A stretch of 64,000 nucleotides of DNA from a virus: positions 1-64,000 of the IMG/VR virus record IMGVR_UViG_3300046559_000436. One strand, given 5' to 3'. The translations under genes and the position numbers were made by a program. The notes beneath the pieces are model-generated. The model saw only the letters and a list, made by a program, of their open reading frames with translations, had not been told where the DNA came from and did no database searches. Shown here piece after piece: positions 34,468 through 42,411 of this stretch (its first letter is position 1; each line of letters starts with the position of its first letter).

Positions 34468-34950
34468 GTGGCCAACACCCTCGAGCTGTCCAATTTCACC
34501 AACATCGGATTCGTTCTGAATCCACCGGCGTTTATTGGGTACCAGGCGACTACCCAGTCTCTAAACAACACCAACTGGACGTCCCTTAGCCTCGACGCTG
34601 AGAGTTACGACAACTACACCGGTCACTCCAATATCACCAACAACAGTCGGTACACCTCTCAGGTATCTGGTTGGTACACTGTCAGTGGGGTCTACGCCGC
34701 AGTTGGTAACGCCACCGGGTTTCGAGCGGTACGTATCGTCAAGAACGGCAACCAGCTCCTAGGATTCGCCAGCTACAGCGGGGCCACCACCTCCTCCGGC
34801 ACCAGCATCATCACCCCAACGAATGACCTCCTGCTTGCCGCTGGGGACTACGTTGAAGTCCAGGGATGGCAGAGCACGGGTGGCAACTTGAATACTGACA
34901 TCGGCGTCGACACGCGATCTGGCCTGTTCGTTCGTTTCTCACATTTTTAA
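34468..34950 (+). CDS. Jelly-roll (C1q/TNF-like) tail protein, tandem copy 2
   Basis: 160 aa from GTG with ribosome site aggag. Aligns along its whole length with the preceding gene (MANTLELSNF, SRYTSQVSGWYTVSGVYA, AGDYVEVQGWQSTGG, FVRFSHF). Differences concentrate in the middle loops (residues about 85-115). A recent duplication with diverging surface is likely. Confidence 0.6.
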   Translation: MANTLELSNFTNIGFVLNPPAFIGYQATTQSLNNTNWTSLSLDAESYDNYTGHSNITNNSRYTSQVSGWYTVSGVYAAVGNATGFRAVRIVKNGNQLLGFASYSGATTSSGTSIITPTNDLLLAAGDYVEVQGWQSTGGNLNTDIGVDTRSGLFVRFSHF

Positions 34951-34958
34951 GGACTGAG

Positions 34959-37310
34959 ATGCCCGCAACACCTCCTTGGGAGTCCGCCAGGAACGGCGTC
35001 TCGAATGACTTGAATGCGGTCAACCACGCCAATCAGGTAAACCAGCTTCTCGGCACCCATGGCATTAACCCGGTCTACGAGGGTAACAGGGTAGTCGTCC
35101 CGGCCGACGGAACCGGATTCTTCCAGGAATTCACCGGAAACGGCATCGATCTTGCTCAGACGTTCACTATGTCGGGCACCACCACCGGGCGGGTGTCTCT
35201 CCCGGTCTTCTCTACCAGCACTGGCTCTGATTTCACCGTCACTCTGTGTCCAGACTCCGGGGGTAACCCGGTCACCACCAACGTGCTGGCCCAGACCATG
35301 GTTCCGGCCTCCTGGGTGAACAACCTCACCAATCAGTTTGGAACCGTAGGCGCCGGTCCTCTGGTTATCGCTCAGAACCAGACCATGACCGGTACCCAAA
35401 ACATCACCACCGGCCAGGCGTGGGGTGCCATTACGGTCGATGGCACTGGCACCCCGCTTTTCAACAACTCCGTCTGTACCAACGGGAACTACTTCATCTC
35501 GGCTGGCGGCATCACCACGGCCTTGTCGGGCGCTGTCTTCACATCCCAGTTCGTCGGAACTGGTCAGCTAGCCACTCCGATCCTTCAGCCCTCCATTCCG
35601 GTTCCGACCTACTTCGGCATGCTGGCGGCCAACAGCAACTCGTTGTTCTTCATCGGCGGCAATATCGCTAGCGGCGGAACCACCCTTACTGCCAACACCT
35701 ACACCGCCTCGTGGAATCCACTGACCGGAATAGTCGGAACGTGGAGCCTTCAGGCCGCCATTCCTCTTGCCGTCCAGCACGGATCTGCCGCCACTTCTGG
35801 CAACACCGTCTACGTTGTTGGTGGGGCCGACCAATCCGATGTTGTTCGGGCCGAGGTGTATTACGCTACAGTAAGCAATGGCCAGATCACCACCTGGAAC
35901 AGGGCTCAGAACCTGCCGACTCCCCTGCAGCAAAGTGCTGTCGCGGTGGTTAACGGTTGGCTTGTGGTGGCGGGTGGCTCCACAACATCAGGTTCCAACA
36001 CCTCGACCAGCCTGGTGTATTATGCCCAGATCCTCCCGGATGGCTCCCTAGGTCTATGGCGGAGCGGTCCCAGCCTCGCCTCCGCTATGTACACCTGGGC
36101 GCCCGGCTGGAATTTCGCTACCACGGACAGCGGCATGCATATTGTCGGTGGAACTGTCACCGGTGGCGGCGCGATCTTCCTTGTCCAGAGTTTGTCTGTC
36201 ACGGCCAACGCCGTAGGGGACTACTGGAAATCTCAAGGATTCGGCAGTATCGGTGGGGCACAGATGGTCACGGCCTTCCCCATGGGCAACGGCAAATGGA
36301 ATCTGATCACCCCGCACATCGGGAACCCGTCCTCGTACGCGTGGTCCGTGCTAACGCCGATGCCGTTCATGTCGGTCCCTCTGGTGGCCACCGGCTTGAC
36401 CAACGGCGCCACCTACCACATCATGTACCAGGAACATCAGTACCGAACCTCATCCGACTTTCTCAGCATCGGGATGAGTAACGGAGCTTACCCGGTAAGT
36501 GCGCAATCCAGGACCCGAGGCGGTTCCGTTTGGTCCACATTCAGTTCGGGTAACTCGATCCCTATGGTGATCTACGACAACTCGGTTTCAGCCAACGGGT
36601 TGATCCTGCACACCTGGGAGGACCCCACCTCGACCGGCAGTACAGCTTTCAGCAACATGGCCAGTCGGACCACCTCCATGCTGTACAATTCGTACAATCT
36701 TCCCATCGGGTATTGCGAATCGACGGTTCTGCCCAACGAACCGTTGAACATGAACCCCACCTTCACCACGGGCGTCACTAACTGGACTGCCCATAACTGC
36801 ACTTTCGTCCAATCGAGCGCTCAGGTCCACGGTGGATTCGCGTTCTCTGGTCTGATGACTCCGAACGGCGTTGCGTCGGCGCCCAACGTTACTTCCGAGC
36901 TGGTCCCGATCCAGCAGGCTCTTGTGTCGTTCCGACCGGTTCAGATCTATCAGATCAACGGTTGGTTCTATTCCCCAACCGGTTGGGGAAACGTCTCTCT
37001 GTCTGTTGACTGGTATGACGCCAACCAGACTTACATCACCACCACAAATTCCACCACCACCCTTGCCGCCGCGACGTGGACCAACCTGGTGATGAGTTAT
37101 AACCCTCCGTCAAATGCCTTCTACGCTTCGATCAACTTCATCGAAGCCACGACTCCGGCCGCTGGCAACACCGTCTTCTTCTCGAACGTGTTCATCGTAG
37201 CGTCCCCCGAACGTACACTTGCAGTTGCGCCTGTGGTTCAAATAAACTATGGATCAAGCGGCTCAAACGGCGTTCCCTGGCCGCCACTCGGCGTCACGGC
37301 TTTCAACTAG
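34959..37310 (+). CDS. Adhesion protein: family A module, Kelch-like propeller and CBM-like end
   Basis: 783 aa. The N-terminal NHANQVNQLLGTHGINPVYE module is shared with the two family A proteins. Residues about 210-420 contain repeated FIGG/VVGG/VVAGG strands followed by Trp-containing turns (TWSLQAAIPL, TWNRAQNLPTPL, LWRSGPSL), a Kelch-type beta-propeller. The last 200 residues (NPTFTTGVTNWTAHN ... FFSNVFIV) look like a carbohydrate-binding beta-sandwich. This is probably the main glycan-binding protein of the tail tip. Confidence 0.65.
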   Translation: MPATPPWESARNGVSNDLNAVNHANQVNQLLGTHGINPVYEGNRVVVPADGTGFFQEFTGNGIDLAQTFTMSGTTTGRVSLPVFSTSTGSDFTVTLCPDSGGNPVTTNVLAQTMVPASWVNNLTNQFGTVGAGPLVIAQNQTMTGTQNITTGQAWGAITVDGTGTPLFNNSVCTNGNYFISAGGITTALSGAVFTSQFVGTGQLATPILQPSIPVPTYFGMLAANSNSLFFIGGNIASGGTTLTANTYTASWNPLTGIVGTWSLQAAIPLAVQHGSAATSGNTVYVVGGADQSDVVRAEVYYATVSNGQITTWNRAQNLPTPLQQSAVAVVNGWLVVAGGSTTSGSNTSTSLVYYAQILPDGSLGLWRSGPSLASAMYTWAPGWNFATTDSGMHIVGGTVTGGGAIFLVQSLSVTANAVGDYWKSQGFGSIGGAQMVTAFPMGNGKWNLITPHIGNPSSYAWSVLTPMPFMSVPLVATGLTNGATYHIMYQEHQYRTSSDFLSIGMSNGAYPVSAQSRTRGGSVWSTFSSGNSIPMVIYDNSVSANGLILHTWEDPTSTGSTAFSNMASRTTSMLYNSYNLPIGYCESTVLPNEPLNMNPTFTTGVTNWTAHNCTFVQSSAQVHGGFAFSGLMTPNGVASAPNVTSELVPIQQALVSFRPVQIYQINGWFYSPTGWGNVSLSVDWYDANQTYITTTNSTTTLAAATWTNLVMSYNPPSNAFYASINFIEATTPAAGNTVFFSNVFIVASPERTLAVAPVVQINYGSSGSNGVPWPPLGVTAFN

Positions 37311-37316
37311 GGGTGT

Positions 37317-37712
37317 ATGAGTTCCCACCAGGCGGTCAAGCATCCGTTTCGGATGATCAAGAAATCCTCTGACCAGTTCATGACACTGGTGGCTGACAGA
37401 GTTCTGCCATCCTCTGCCATGTTCTACACAGCCATGATCGCCCCGTTGGTGGTCATTCCGATGTCGAGCAGCGTCAAGACTCTGTTGATGATTGTGGCCA
37501 GCAACTGGATTCAGTGGTGGGCTCTTCCCGCCCTTCAGAGCAGGCAGAACGAGATCAGCAACAAGCAAGACGCCAAGGCCGACGCGGACCACGAGGTGAT
37601 GACCTACCTGGCCAACGCCTCCGACAGTCAGGACGCCAGGCTGACCAGCCTCGAAAGCCACCTGGCTGACATCAAGGAACTACTGTCCCCAGTCATTCGG
37701 AAAAGGGATTGA
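37317..37712 (+). CDS. Membrane protein with C-terminal coiled coil, possible holin
   Basis: 131 aa. Two hydrophobic segments (SAMFYTAMIAPLVVIPM, TLLMIVASNWIQWWALP) are followed by a charged helix (QSRQNEISNKQDAKADAD). The layout resembles DUF1003-type membrane proteins. It opens the lysis region between the adhesion genes and the endolysin, so a holin role is possible but unproven. Confidence 0.5.
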   Translation: MSSHQAVKHPFRMIKKSSDQFMTLVADRVLPSSAMFYTAMIAPLVVIPMSSSVKTLLMIVASNWIQWWALPALQSRQNEISNKQDAKADADHEVMTYLANASDSQDARLTSLESHLADIKELLSPVIRKRD

Positions 37713-37714
37713 TT

Positions 37715-38167
37715 TTGATCAGCAACGACTCCGGTCATGTCACTCCCGCTCACGTCCAGCCTCACGCCTCTCATTACAACGTGCACTTCCCTGAGCACGG
37801 CACCCGTGAGGGCGACCCGTACTACAAGGAGTTCGAAGCCTTCCGCAAGCGCGCGAAGAAGGACCCCTCTCTGTACACCTGTGAGGTCGGCAAGCGTCGC
37901 GGAGACACGTCGGACTGCACCACGGACAAGCCTCTCGAACTGCATCACGCCCACATCGAGTGGGCCCTGCAGAACGAAGTGGACATGGACATGGTCCGCC
38001 GTCAGTTCCCGGAGATCACGGACGAGAACGAGCTGGGGCACTGGATCGAGTCCGACAGGAACCTGATCTTCCTGTGCCAGTTCCATCACCGAGGCCACGG
38101 GGGCGCTCACGTCGCCTCCGCCTCGGACTTCGAAGGGCAGCACTTCGTCAAGCACATGATCGACTAG
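37715..38167 (+). CDS. HNH endonuclease
   Basis: About 150 aa. I start it at the second TTG, which lies 6 nt after aaaggga. The HNH core is visible: CEVGKRRG, LELHHAHIEW, then NLIFLCQFHHRGHGGAH. HNH nucleases near phage structural genes can aid packaging or act as homing enzymes. This one sits before the lysis genes, far from terminase, and is not inserted in a gene. Confidence 0.75.
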   Translation: MISNDSGHVTPAHVQPHASHYNVHFPEHGTREGDPYYKEFEAFRKRAKKDPSLYTCEVGKRRGDTSDCTTDKPLELHHAHIEWALQNEVDMDMVRRQFPEITDENELGHWIESDRNLIFLCQFHHRGHGGAHVASASDFEGQHFVKHMID

Positions 38168-38177
38168 GGAGCCGCCG

Positions 38178-38381
38178 ATGCCCGAAGAGGAAGAAAGCTA
38201 CCGGAATCTTGAACATCGACTGGATCAGCTAGACTCCTGGCATCAGTCCGAGGACGCTGTCAAGCAAGCTAAGACTGAAATCAAGTCAGAAAGGCGCTCC
38301 AGAGAGCAGCTGATATTCTCTCTGATCAGTGCCGTCTCGATGTTGGTCAACGTCTACCTTTCCGTATTTCACAGGAAGTGA
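38178..38381 (+). CDS. XhlA-like small membrane protein (67 aa)
   Basis: Acidic N terminus, a charged helical stretch likely to form a coiled coil (EDAVKQAKTEIKSERRSRE), and one C-terminal transmembrane segment (LIFSLISAVSMLVNVYLSVF). This topology is that of XhlA-type lysis accessory proteins. Lies in the lysis region, ahead of the endolysin. Confidence 0.55.
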   Translation: MPEEEESYRNLEHRLDQLDSWHQSEDAVKQAKTEIKSERRSREQLIFSLISAVSMLVNVYLSVFHRK

Positions 38382-38384
38382 TTT

Positions 38385-38741
38385 ATGAGTACAGAGGTGC
38401 GCTGGCTCACCGAGCCCGAGGACCACGACTATCCCGCCGCGCTCGACTATCTCGAACTACTGATCGATTTGAGCCTGGCCGAGCAGGTGGTGTCCATGCT
38501 CGAAGAGGCTCCTGTCGTCTCGAAGAAGGCCAAGGACATTCTACGCGCGTCCACTTTGCCACTTCTGTCGGAGAATGACCCTCACGTGGCTAAGGACCTA
38601 CACAAGATCAAGCAGGGTCATGCGCTGTCTCCGGTCCTTCTTGCCCGTGGGGACAACCTGATCATCGCTGACGGCTACCACCGCGTCTGCGCCTGTTATC
38701 ACGTGGATCCCAACACCGAGATCTCCTGCAAGCTAGTTTAA
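38385..38741 (+). CDS. ParB/sulfiredoxin-fold protein (118 aa)
   Basis: Ribosome site caggaag. Helical N-terminal half, then GHALSPVLLARGDNLIIADG followed by YHRVCACYHV, the signature loop (DGxHR) of the ParB/Srx fold. Known members are ParB-type nucleases or ATP-binding domains. A related DGHHR domain is fused to the portal protein (9204-13184). The role of either in this phage is unknown. Confidence 0.6.
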   Translation: MSTEVRWLTEPEDHDYPAALDYLELLIDLSLAEQVVSMLEEAPVVSKKAKDILRASTLPLLSENDPHVAKDLHKIKQGHALSPVLLARGDNLIIADGYHRVCACYHVDPNTEISCKLV

Positions 38742-38826
38742 GGTTCAACGACTAGCTGGTGTTTGCTTTGCTCAGCTGGTATCCTTGTATCAAAGGTTCA
38801 CGTCAACCAACTCATCGGAGTTAACC

Positions 38827-39144
38827 GTGACTGCTGTACTCTCTGGCCAGGTGTCTAGCCTGGTCCGTACCACCACTGGCGGCAACTCGACCGTGGTCGT
38901 CCTTCCGGTGTCCGTCACCGCCGCACTGCCCGCCGCTCTGAAGCTCGGTTCCGACTTCGGCACCGCCAACATCCGGGTGGCCGTCTACAACGACGTCAAC
39001 GGCTGGCGCGTCTACGACCCGTACGTGATCGTCGACGGCGCCACCGTGACGGAGCTGGACCTGTCGGCTGGCGACAGCAAGCTGTCCATCGGCCGCGACT
39101 CGGGCACCGGCCTCGTCGGCTGGACCGTCGTCGCTGCCGTCTGA
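38827..39144 (+). CDS. Beta-rich small protein (105 aa)
   Basis: GTG start with ggag 6 nt upstream; the frame extends left but without a ribosome site. Val/Thr-rich (VSSLVRTTTGGNSTVVVLPV) with an acidic loop (VTELDLSAGDSKLSIGR). Codon use is strongly C/G-ending, suggesting high expression. Next to the endolysin. No family is recognised. Confidence 0.5.
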   Translation: MTAVLSGQVSSLVRTTTGGNSTVVVLPVSVTAALPAALKLGSDFGTANIRVAVYNDVNGWRVYDPYVIVDGATVTELDLSAGDSKLSIGRDSGTGLVGWTVVAAV

Positions 39145-39166
39145 TCAACCAGCAAGGAGGGGCCTA

Positions 39167-40195
39167 GTGGCTCGTTTTTCCGGTGCCGAGTGGATCGGCC
39201 CTACGCCCAACGAGACTGCAGGTGGACAGGTCGACGTCCACGGTCTCGTGCTTCACATCCAGGAGGGGACCGAGGCCGGTTCCGAGTCCTGGTTCAAGAA
39301 CCCTGACGCACAGGCTTCTGCCCACTTCCTCAACCCCAAGTCCGGCGGCCTGCGTCAGCTGGTCGACACCGCCGACCGGGCTTGGGCGGAGATGGCCGGA
39401 AACCGCCACTGGATCTCCGTCGAGAACGAGGGCATGTCAGGCGAGAGCCTGACGGACAGCCAGGTGGAGAACGTCGCCCAGCTCTTCGCCTGGATTCACA
39501 ACACCTACGGAACTCCGGTTCAGTCCACCGACGACCCGAATGGGCAGGGCGTGGGCTGGCACGGCATGGGCGGCGACGCCTGGGGCGGCCACTTCGACTG
39601 TCCGGGTGACCCGATCAAGGCGCAGCGGCCACGAATCCTGGCCAGGGTCGCGGAGATCCTCGGCGGTACTCCCCCCACTGGCGGTGGCGGTGGTTCGACC
39701 GGGGGCGGCTCCGGTGAGCCTCGACAGCAGGTGACCCTCGACGGCCTGACCTACGGGTACGGCACTTCTGGCCAACAGGTCAGGCAGGTCCAGCGGCTCC
39801 TAGTCGGTCAGGGCTGCGACCCGCAGGGCATCGACGGCATCTGGGGCGACCACACCACCGGAGCCTACGCCGAGTGGCAGAAGAAGTGCGGTTTCTCGGG
39901 TTCCGACGCCGACGGCGTCCCGGGGTCTACCACGATGCGTCGCCTTCTCTGGACCGGCGGAGTACCCGCCTTCCAGCACGACCTGCAGTGGACCGGGTCC
40001 TACCACGGGGTCGACGAGGCTGCCAAGACCTGGCAGCAGAAGATGACCGACCGCACCTGGGCTGTCAACGGTGTGGACGGATACTACGGCCCTCACTGCC
40101 AGGAACTCTGTCGAGAGTTCCAGCAGCGTCACGGGCTTCAGGTGGACGGGATCGTCGGTCCGATCACCTGGCTCATGACCTGGATGGCGCCGTAG
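39167..40195 (+). CDS. lysA: Endolysin: N-acetylmuramoyl-L-alanine amidase with two binding domains
   Basis: 342 aa from GTG with ideal ribosome site aaggagg. Residues 1-165 are an Amidase_2 (T7 lysozyme-like) domain: H30 (VLHIQEG), and H142 with C145 or D148 (GGHFDCPGD) as probable zinc ligands. A Gly-rich linker (about 167-185) leads to two peptidoglycan-binding type 1 domains: LTYGYGTSGQQVRQVQRLL with GIDGIWGDHTTGA, and a second with NGVDGYYGPHCQELCREFQ and VDGIVGPITW. It cuts the amide bond between sugar and peptide of the host wall. Confidence 0.9.
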   Translation: MARFSGAEWIGPTPNETAGGQVDVHGLVLHIQEGTEAGSESWFKNPDAQASAHFLNPKSGGLRQLVDTADRAWAEMAGNRHWISVENEGMSGESLTDSQVENVAQLFAWIHNTYGTPVQSTDDPNGQGVGWHGMGGDAWGGHFDCPGDPIKAQRPRILARVAEILGGTPPTGGGGGSTGGGSGEPRQQVTLDGLTYGYGTSGQQVRQVQRLLVGQGCDPQGIDGIWGDHTTGAYAEWQKKCGFSGSDADGVPGSTTMRRLLWTGGVPAFQHDLQWTGSYHGVDEAAKTWQQKMTDRTWAVNGVDGYYGPHCQELCREFQQRHGLQVDGIVGPITWLMTWMAP

Positions 40196-40245
40196 AATAG
40201 GGTGAGCGCCTAGGCGACCGCCTGATCACCCAGGAGACCCGTTCT

Positions 40246-40551
40246 ATGACCCAGCCCACCGACCCTGTTCAGTCGTTCGTCAAGATCAGCATCGAACAGG
40301 TATATTCAGAGGTGCGAACAATTCACGATGCGTTGCAGCGGATCGAGTCGACACTTGCGTCGATGCGCGATCTTGAGCCACGGATTCGTGATCTGGAAAA
40401 GCTCCGCCTGCAAGAGCAGGTGCCGGACCACGAATCCCGACTTCGGGCGCTAGAGGACCGCCGCATCCCCCATTCCGTGATGACAGTCTTCGCGGGAGTT
40501 GTGGGGACAGCGGCGCTCGTCTGGCAGGGCATCCTGATGCTGATGAAGTAG
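40246..40551 (+). CDS. Holin-like protein with coiled coil and C-terminal TM helix
   Basis: 101 aa. Residues 20-75 are a charged coiled coil (VRTIHDALQRIESTLASMRD), then a single transmembrane segment near the end (VMTVFAGVVGTAALVWQGIL). It is immediately downstream of the endolysin, the usual holin position in actinophages. Upstream, 40201-40230 can pair (GGTGA ... TCACC) before the ribosome site. Confidence 0.55.
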   Translation: MTQPTDPVQSFVKISIEQVYSEVRTIHDALQRIESTLASMRDLEPRIRDLEKLRLQEQVPDHESRLRALEDRRIPHSVMTVFAGVVGTAALVWQGILMLMK

Positions 40552-40570
40552 GTTCCGATGGGCCTGAACT

Positions 40571-40625
40571 GGGGGTTCAGGTAAGTTCCGATTACTTCCA
40601 AGTAGTCTGAACCACCTGAACCCCC
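40571..40625. terminator. Long inverted repeat ending the late region
   Basis: GGGGGTTCAGGT and ACCTGAACCCCC form a perfect 12-bp stem with a 31-nt loop. It lies in a 165-bp stretch without genes (40552-40716) between the lysis genes and the regulatory genes. No T-run follows. Transcription stop or protein-binding site. Confidence 0.5.
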
Positions 40626-40704
40626 TATTCGTACCCGGGTGAACCCACACAGAGTCACGGATCATATAAACAAATCCCTCTAGACTTGGGGGCAATTGAT
40701 CTGG

Positions 40705-40710
40705 TATAAT
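40705..40710 (+). promoter_or_regulatory. Extended -10 promoter (TGG-TATAAT), leaderless
   Basis: Perfect TATAAT with TG two bases before it; the -35 is weak (TAGACT, 40681-40686, 18-bp spacer). The ATG of the regulator at 40717 is 6 nt downstream. Confidence 0.6.
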
Positions 40711-40716
40711 TGCTAT

Positions 40717-41019
40717 ATGAACGAGAATATCAACAACACCGAAGAGCGAGTTGCTCTCAACAAGTTCTCAAAGGTGACGGAGTGCCACTTCACCACGGCC
40801 AGCCGCCTCCGTTCCGGTGACCGGATGCCGGGCCCCGAACTCCTGCTGAAGATCGTCAAGAAGTACAACCTCGATCCGATGAAGACGCTGGAGGCGTTCG
40901 GGACCAAGAACCCCGCAGTCTTCGGCCGATTCCTGAGAGAGAACGTCTTCCACATCACGGAGGAGGACCTCGCCAACGACAAGAACGGGTCTGGTTCCCA
41001 CTCGTCCCGAGCGGCCTAA
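40717..41019 (+). CDS. Helix-turn-helix (Cro/CI-like) DNA-binding protein, leaderless
   Basis: 100 aa. Residues about 15-60 read as an HTH_3-type fold (CHFTTASRLRSGDRMPGPEL, then LLKIVKKYNLDPMKTLEAF). The ATG has no ribosome site and begins 6 nt after the -10. It is the first gene after the late region and is followed by a strong terminator, so it is a single-gene transcript. A candidate regulator of the shared phage promoters. Confidence 0.65.
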   Translation: MNENINNTEERVALNKFSKVTECHFTTASRLRSGDRMPGPELLLKIVKKYNLDPMKTLEAFGTKNPAVFGRFLRENVFHITEEDLANDKNGSGSHSSRAA

Positions 41020-41072
41020 CAACACAATACGGAGCCAGCCGATGGCGACACTACCCCTTCGCCGAATCGATT

Positions 41073-41105
41073 AAGCCCCCGACGCCGCTGTGCTGAGGGG
41101 GCTTT
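41073..41105 (+). terminator. Rho-independent terminator
   Basis: AAGCCCCC ... GGGGGCTT stem with a 16-nt loop, followed by TTCTCGT. It ends the transcript of the HTH gene. A 10-codon ATG-to-TAA frame (41041-41073) directly precedes it. Confidence 0.75.
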
Positions 41106-41120
41106 CTCGTATCTGTGGAC

Positions 41121-41150
41121 TTGCTTCTAGAGCAAAATGTCTGCTACAAT
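41121..41150 (+). promoter_or_regulatory. Leaderless-type promoter
   Basis: TTGCTT (41121-41126), 18-bp spacer, TACAAT (41145-41150), 6 nt to the ATG at 41157. Confidence 0.65.
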
Positions 41151-41156
41151 AATCCT

Positions 41157-41351
41157 ATGAGGGGCAAGACACCGTGGTCCAAGGCACTGAAGGAAGCTCT
41201 TGACCGGGGCGAGGTCGTACGAGAGACCGAGACCGATCAGGAGGTTACTTATGAGGCCCGGTTCAGATTCGATCCCACACCCTGGGTTACCGGGGACGGC
41301 CGTCGATTCGATGGCAGTCAATGTTTCGCTTTCCCGAAAGGAATACTCTAA
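41157..41351 (+). CDS. Hypothetical protein (64 aa), leaderless
   Basis: Basic N terminus (RGKTPWSKALKEALDRGE) then a strand-rich part (VTYEARFRFDPTPWVTGDG). The start is set by promoter geometry. It leads an operon with the DUF6011-like, HAD-like and 42401 genes. No family is recognised. Confidence 0.55.
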   Translation: MRGKTPWSKALKEALDRGEVVRETETDQEVTYEARFRFDPTPWVTGDGRRFDGSQCFAFPKGIL

Positions 41352-41890
41352 TGCCTCGTCTCCCCCACGACCACCCCGCGAACGACCTTCCGGCCACCCC
41401 GGACCAGAAGAACTTCATTCTCAAGTACAAGATGGCTCCGGTCTCTGTGGTTCTGCGGCTCACCTACCGAGAAGCCCAGCGGATCATGTCTGGCGGCGGG
41501 GTTCCGGTGGAACCCCCGGTTCCGAACCAGCCCAAGAAGCCGGTTCCGGCGGTTCAGCTGGAGAAGGGTGGGTTGCACTTGATCGGAACCCGGGTGTTCC
41601 GGCTTCACATGGGTGGTTCCGGTCTCCTGTACGCGAAGGTTCTGACGGAACTCGAAATTCCGCGCGTCGCCAGCAACGGAGTTCGGCGATTCCGATGGGA
41701 GTTCGCCAAGGGCGTCATGCGATCGATTCGGCCGGAGAACAGGCTCACCAAGGAACAGGCCGAAGCATTTGGCCGTCGGTTCTCATGCTGCGTCCGCTGC
41801 GGGATCGAGCTGGACCCCAACATCACTGACCGAGACGGCAACCGCCGTTACATCGGTCCCATCTGCGAGAAGAAGATGGGATGGTCATGA
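41351..41890 (+). CDS. DUF6011-like zinc protein (179 aa)
   Basis: The ATG at 41351 follows aaagga. The N-terminal part (TPDQKNFILKYKMAP) and Pro-rich linker are followed by a domain ending in CCVRCGIELDP-x(n)-YIGPICEKKMGW, the C-x2-C ... IGPxC pattern of DUF6011 small zinc domains found in many actinophages. The precise role is unknown. Overlaps the HAD gene by 4 nt. Confidence 0.6.
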   Translation: MPRLPHDHPANDLPATPDQKNFILKYKMAPVSVVLRLTYREAQRIMSGGGVPVEPPVPNQPKKPVPAVQLEKGGLHLIGTRVFRLHMGGSGLLYAKVLTELEIPRVASNGVRRFRWEFAKGVMRSIRPENRLTKEQAEAFGRRFSCCVRCGIELDPNITDRDGNRRYIGPICEKKMGWS

Positions 41891-42411
41891 CAAAGCCTCT
41901 CCTACTGCTTGATGTGGACGGGCCGCTGAACCCGTACGCGGCCAAGCCGTCCCGCCGACCCGAGGGTTACGAGACACACCGGCTGGTGCCGACCGGCCAC
42001 AACCCTCGAAAGCCGTTCCGGGTCTGGCTCAATCCGAGCCATGGCCCGTCTCTGCTGGCACTGCCTTTTGACCTGGTCTGGTGCACCACCTGGGAACACG
42101 ACGCCAACCGACTGATCGGACCCAACATCGGGCTACCTGAACTGCCGGTGCTGGAGTTTCCTCCAGCTCTCAAGTTCCGGAACTTCGAGCGGGACGAGGA
42201 TGGCACCTACTGGAAGACGCACACTGTCGTCGAATGGGCGGCCGGGCGACCATTCGCCTGGGTGGACGACGAGATCCGGGCAGCTGATCACGAGTACATC
42301 GCCAACCACCACCGGGGGGCGGCCATGGCGCACCAGATCAACCCAGCCAAGGGGCTTCTGCCCGAAAACTTCGATATCCTGAAAGTGTGGGCCAAGCGCA
42401 ATGGCAATTAA
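41887..42411 (+). CDS. HAD-superfamily hydrolase-like protein
   Basis: 174 aa; the ATG overlaps the previous stop (ATGA). HAD motif I LLLLDVDGPLNP (D9, D11), a central motif DLVWCTTWEHDAN, and an acidic motif near the end (FAWVDDEIRAAD). This set is common in phage secondary phosphatase-like proteins. The substrate cannot be told; a nucleotide or nucleic-acid end phosphatase is possible. Confidence 0.7.
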   Translation: MTKPLLLLDVDGPLNPYAAKPSRRPEGYETHRLVPTGHNPRKPFRVWLNPSHGPSLLALPFDLVWCTTWEHDANRLIGPNIGLPELPVLEFPPALKFRNFERDEDGTYWKTHTVVEWAAGRPFAWVDDEIRAADHEYIANHHRGAAMAHQINPAKGLLPENFDILKVWAKRNGN

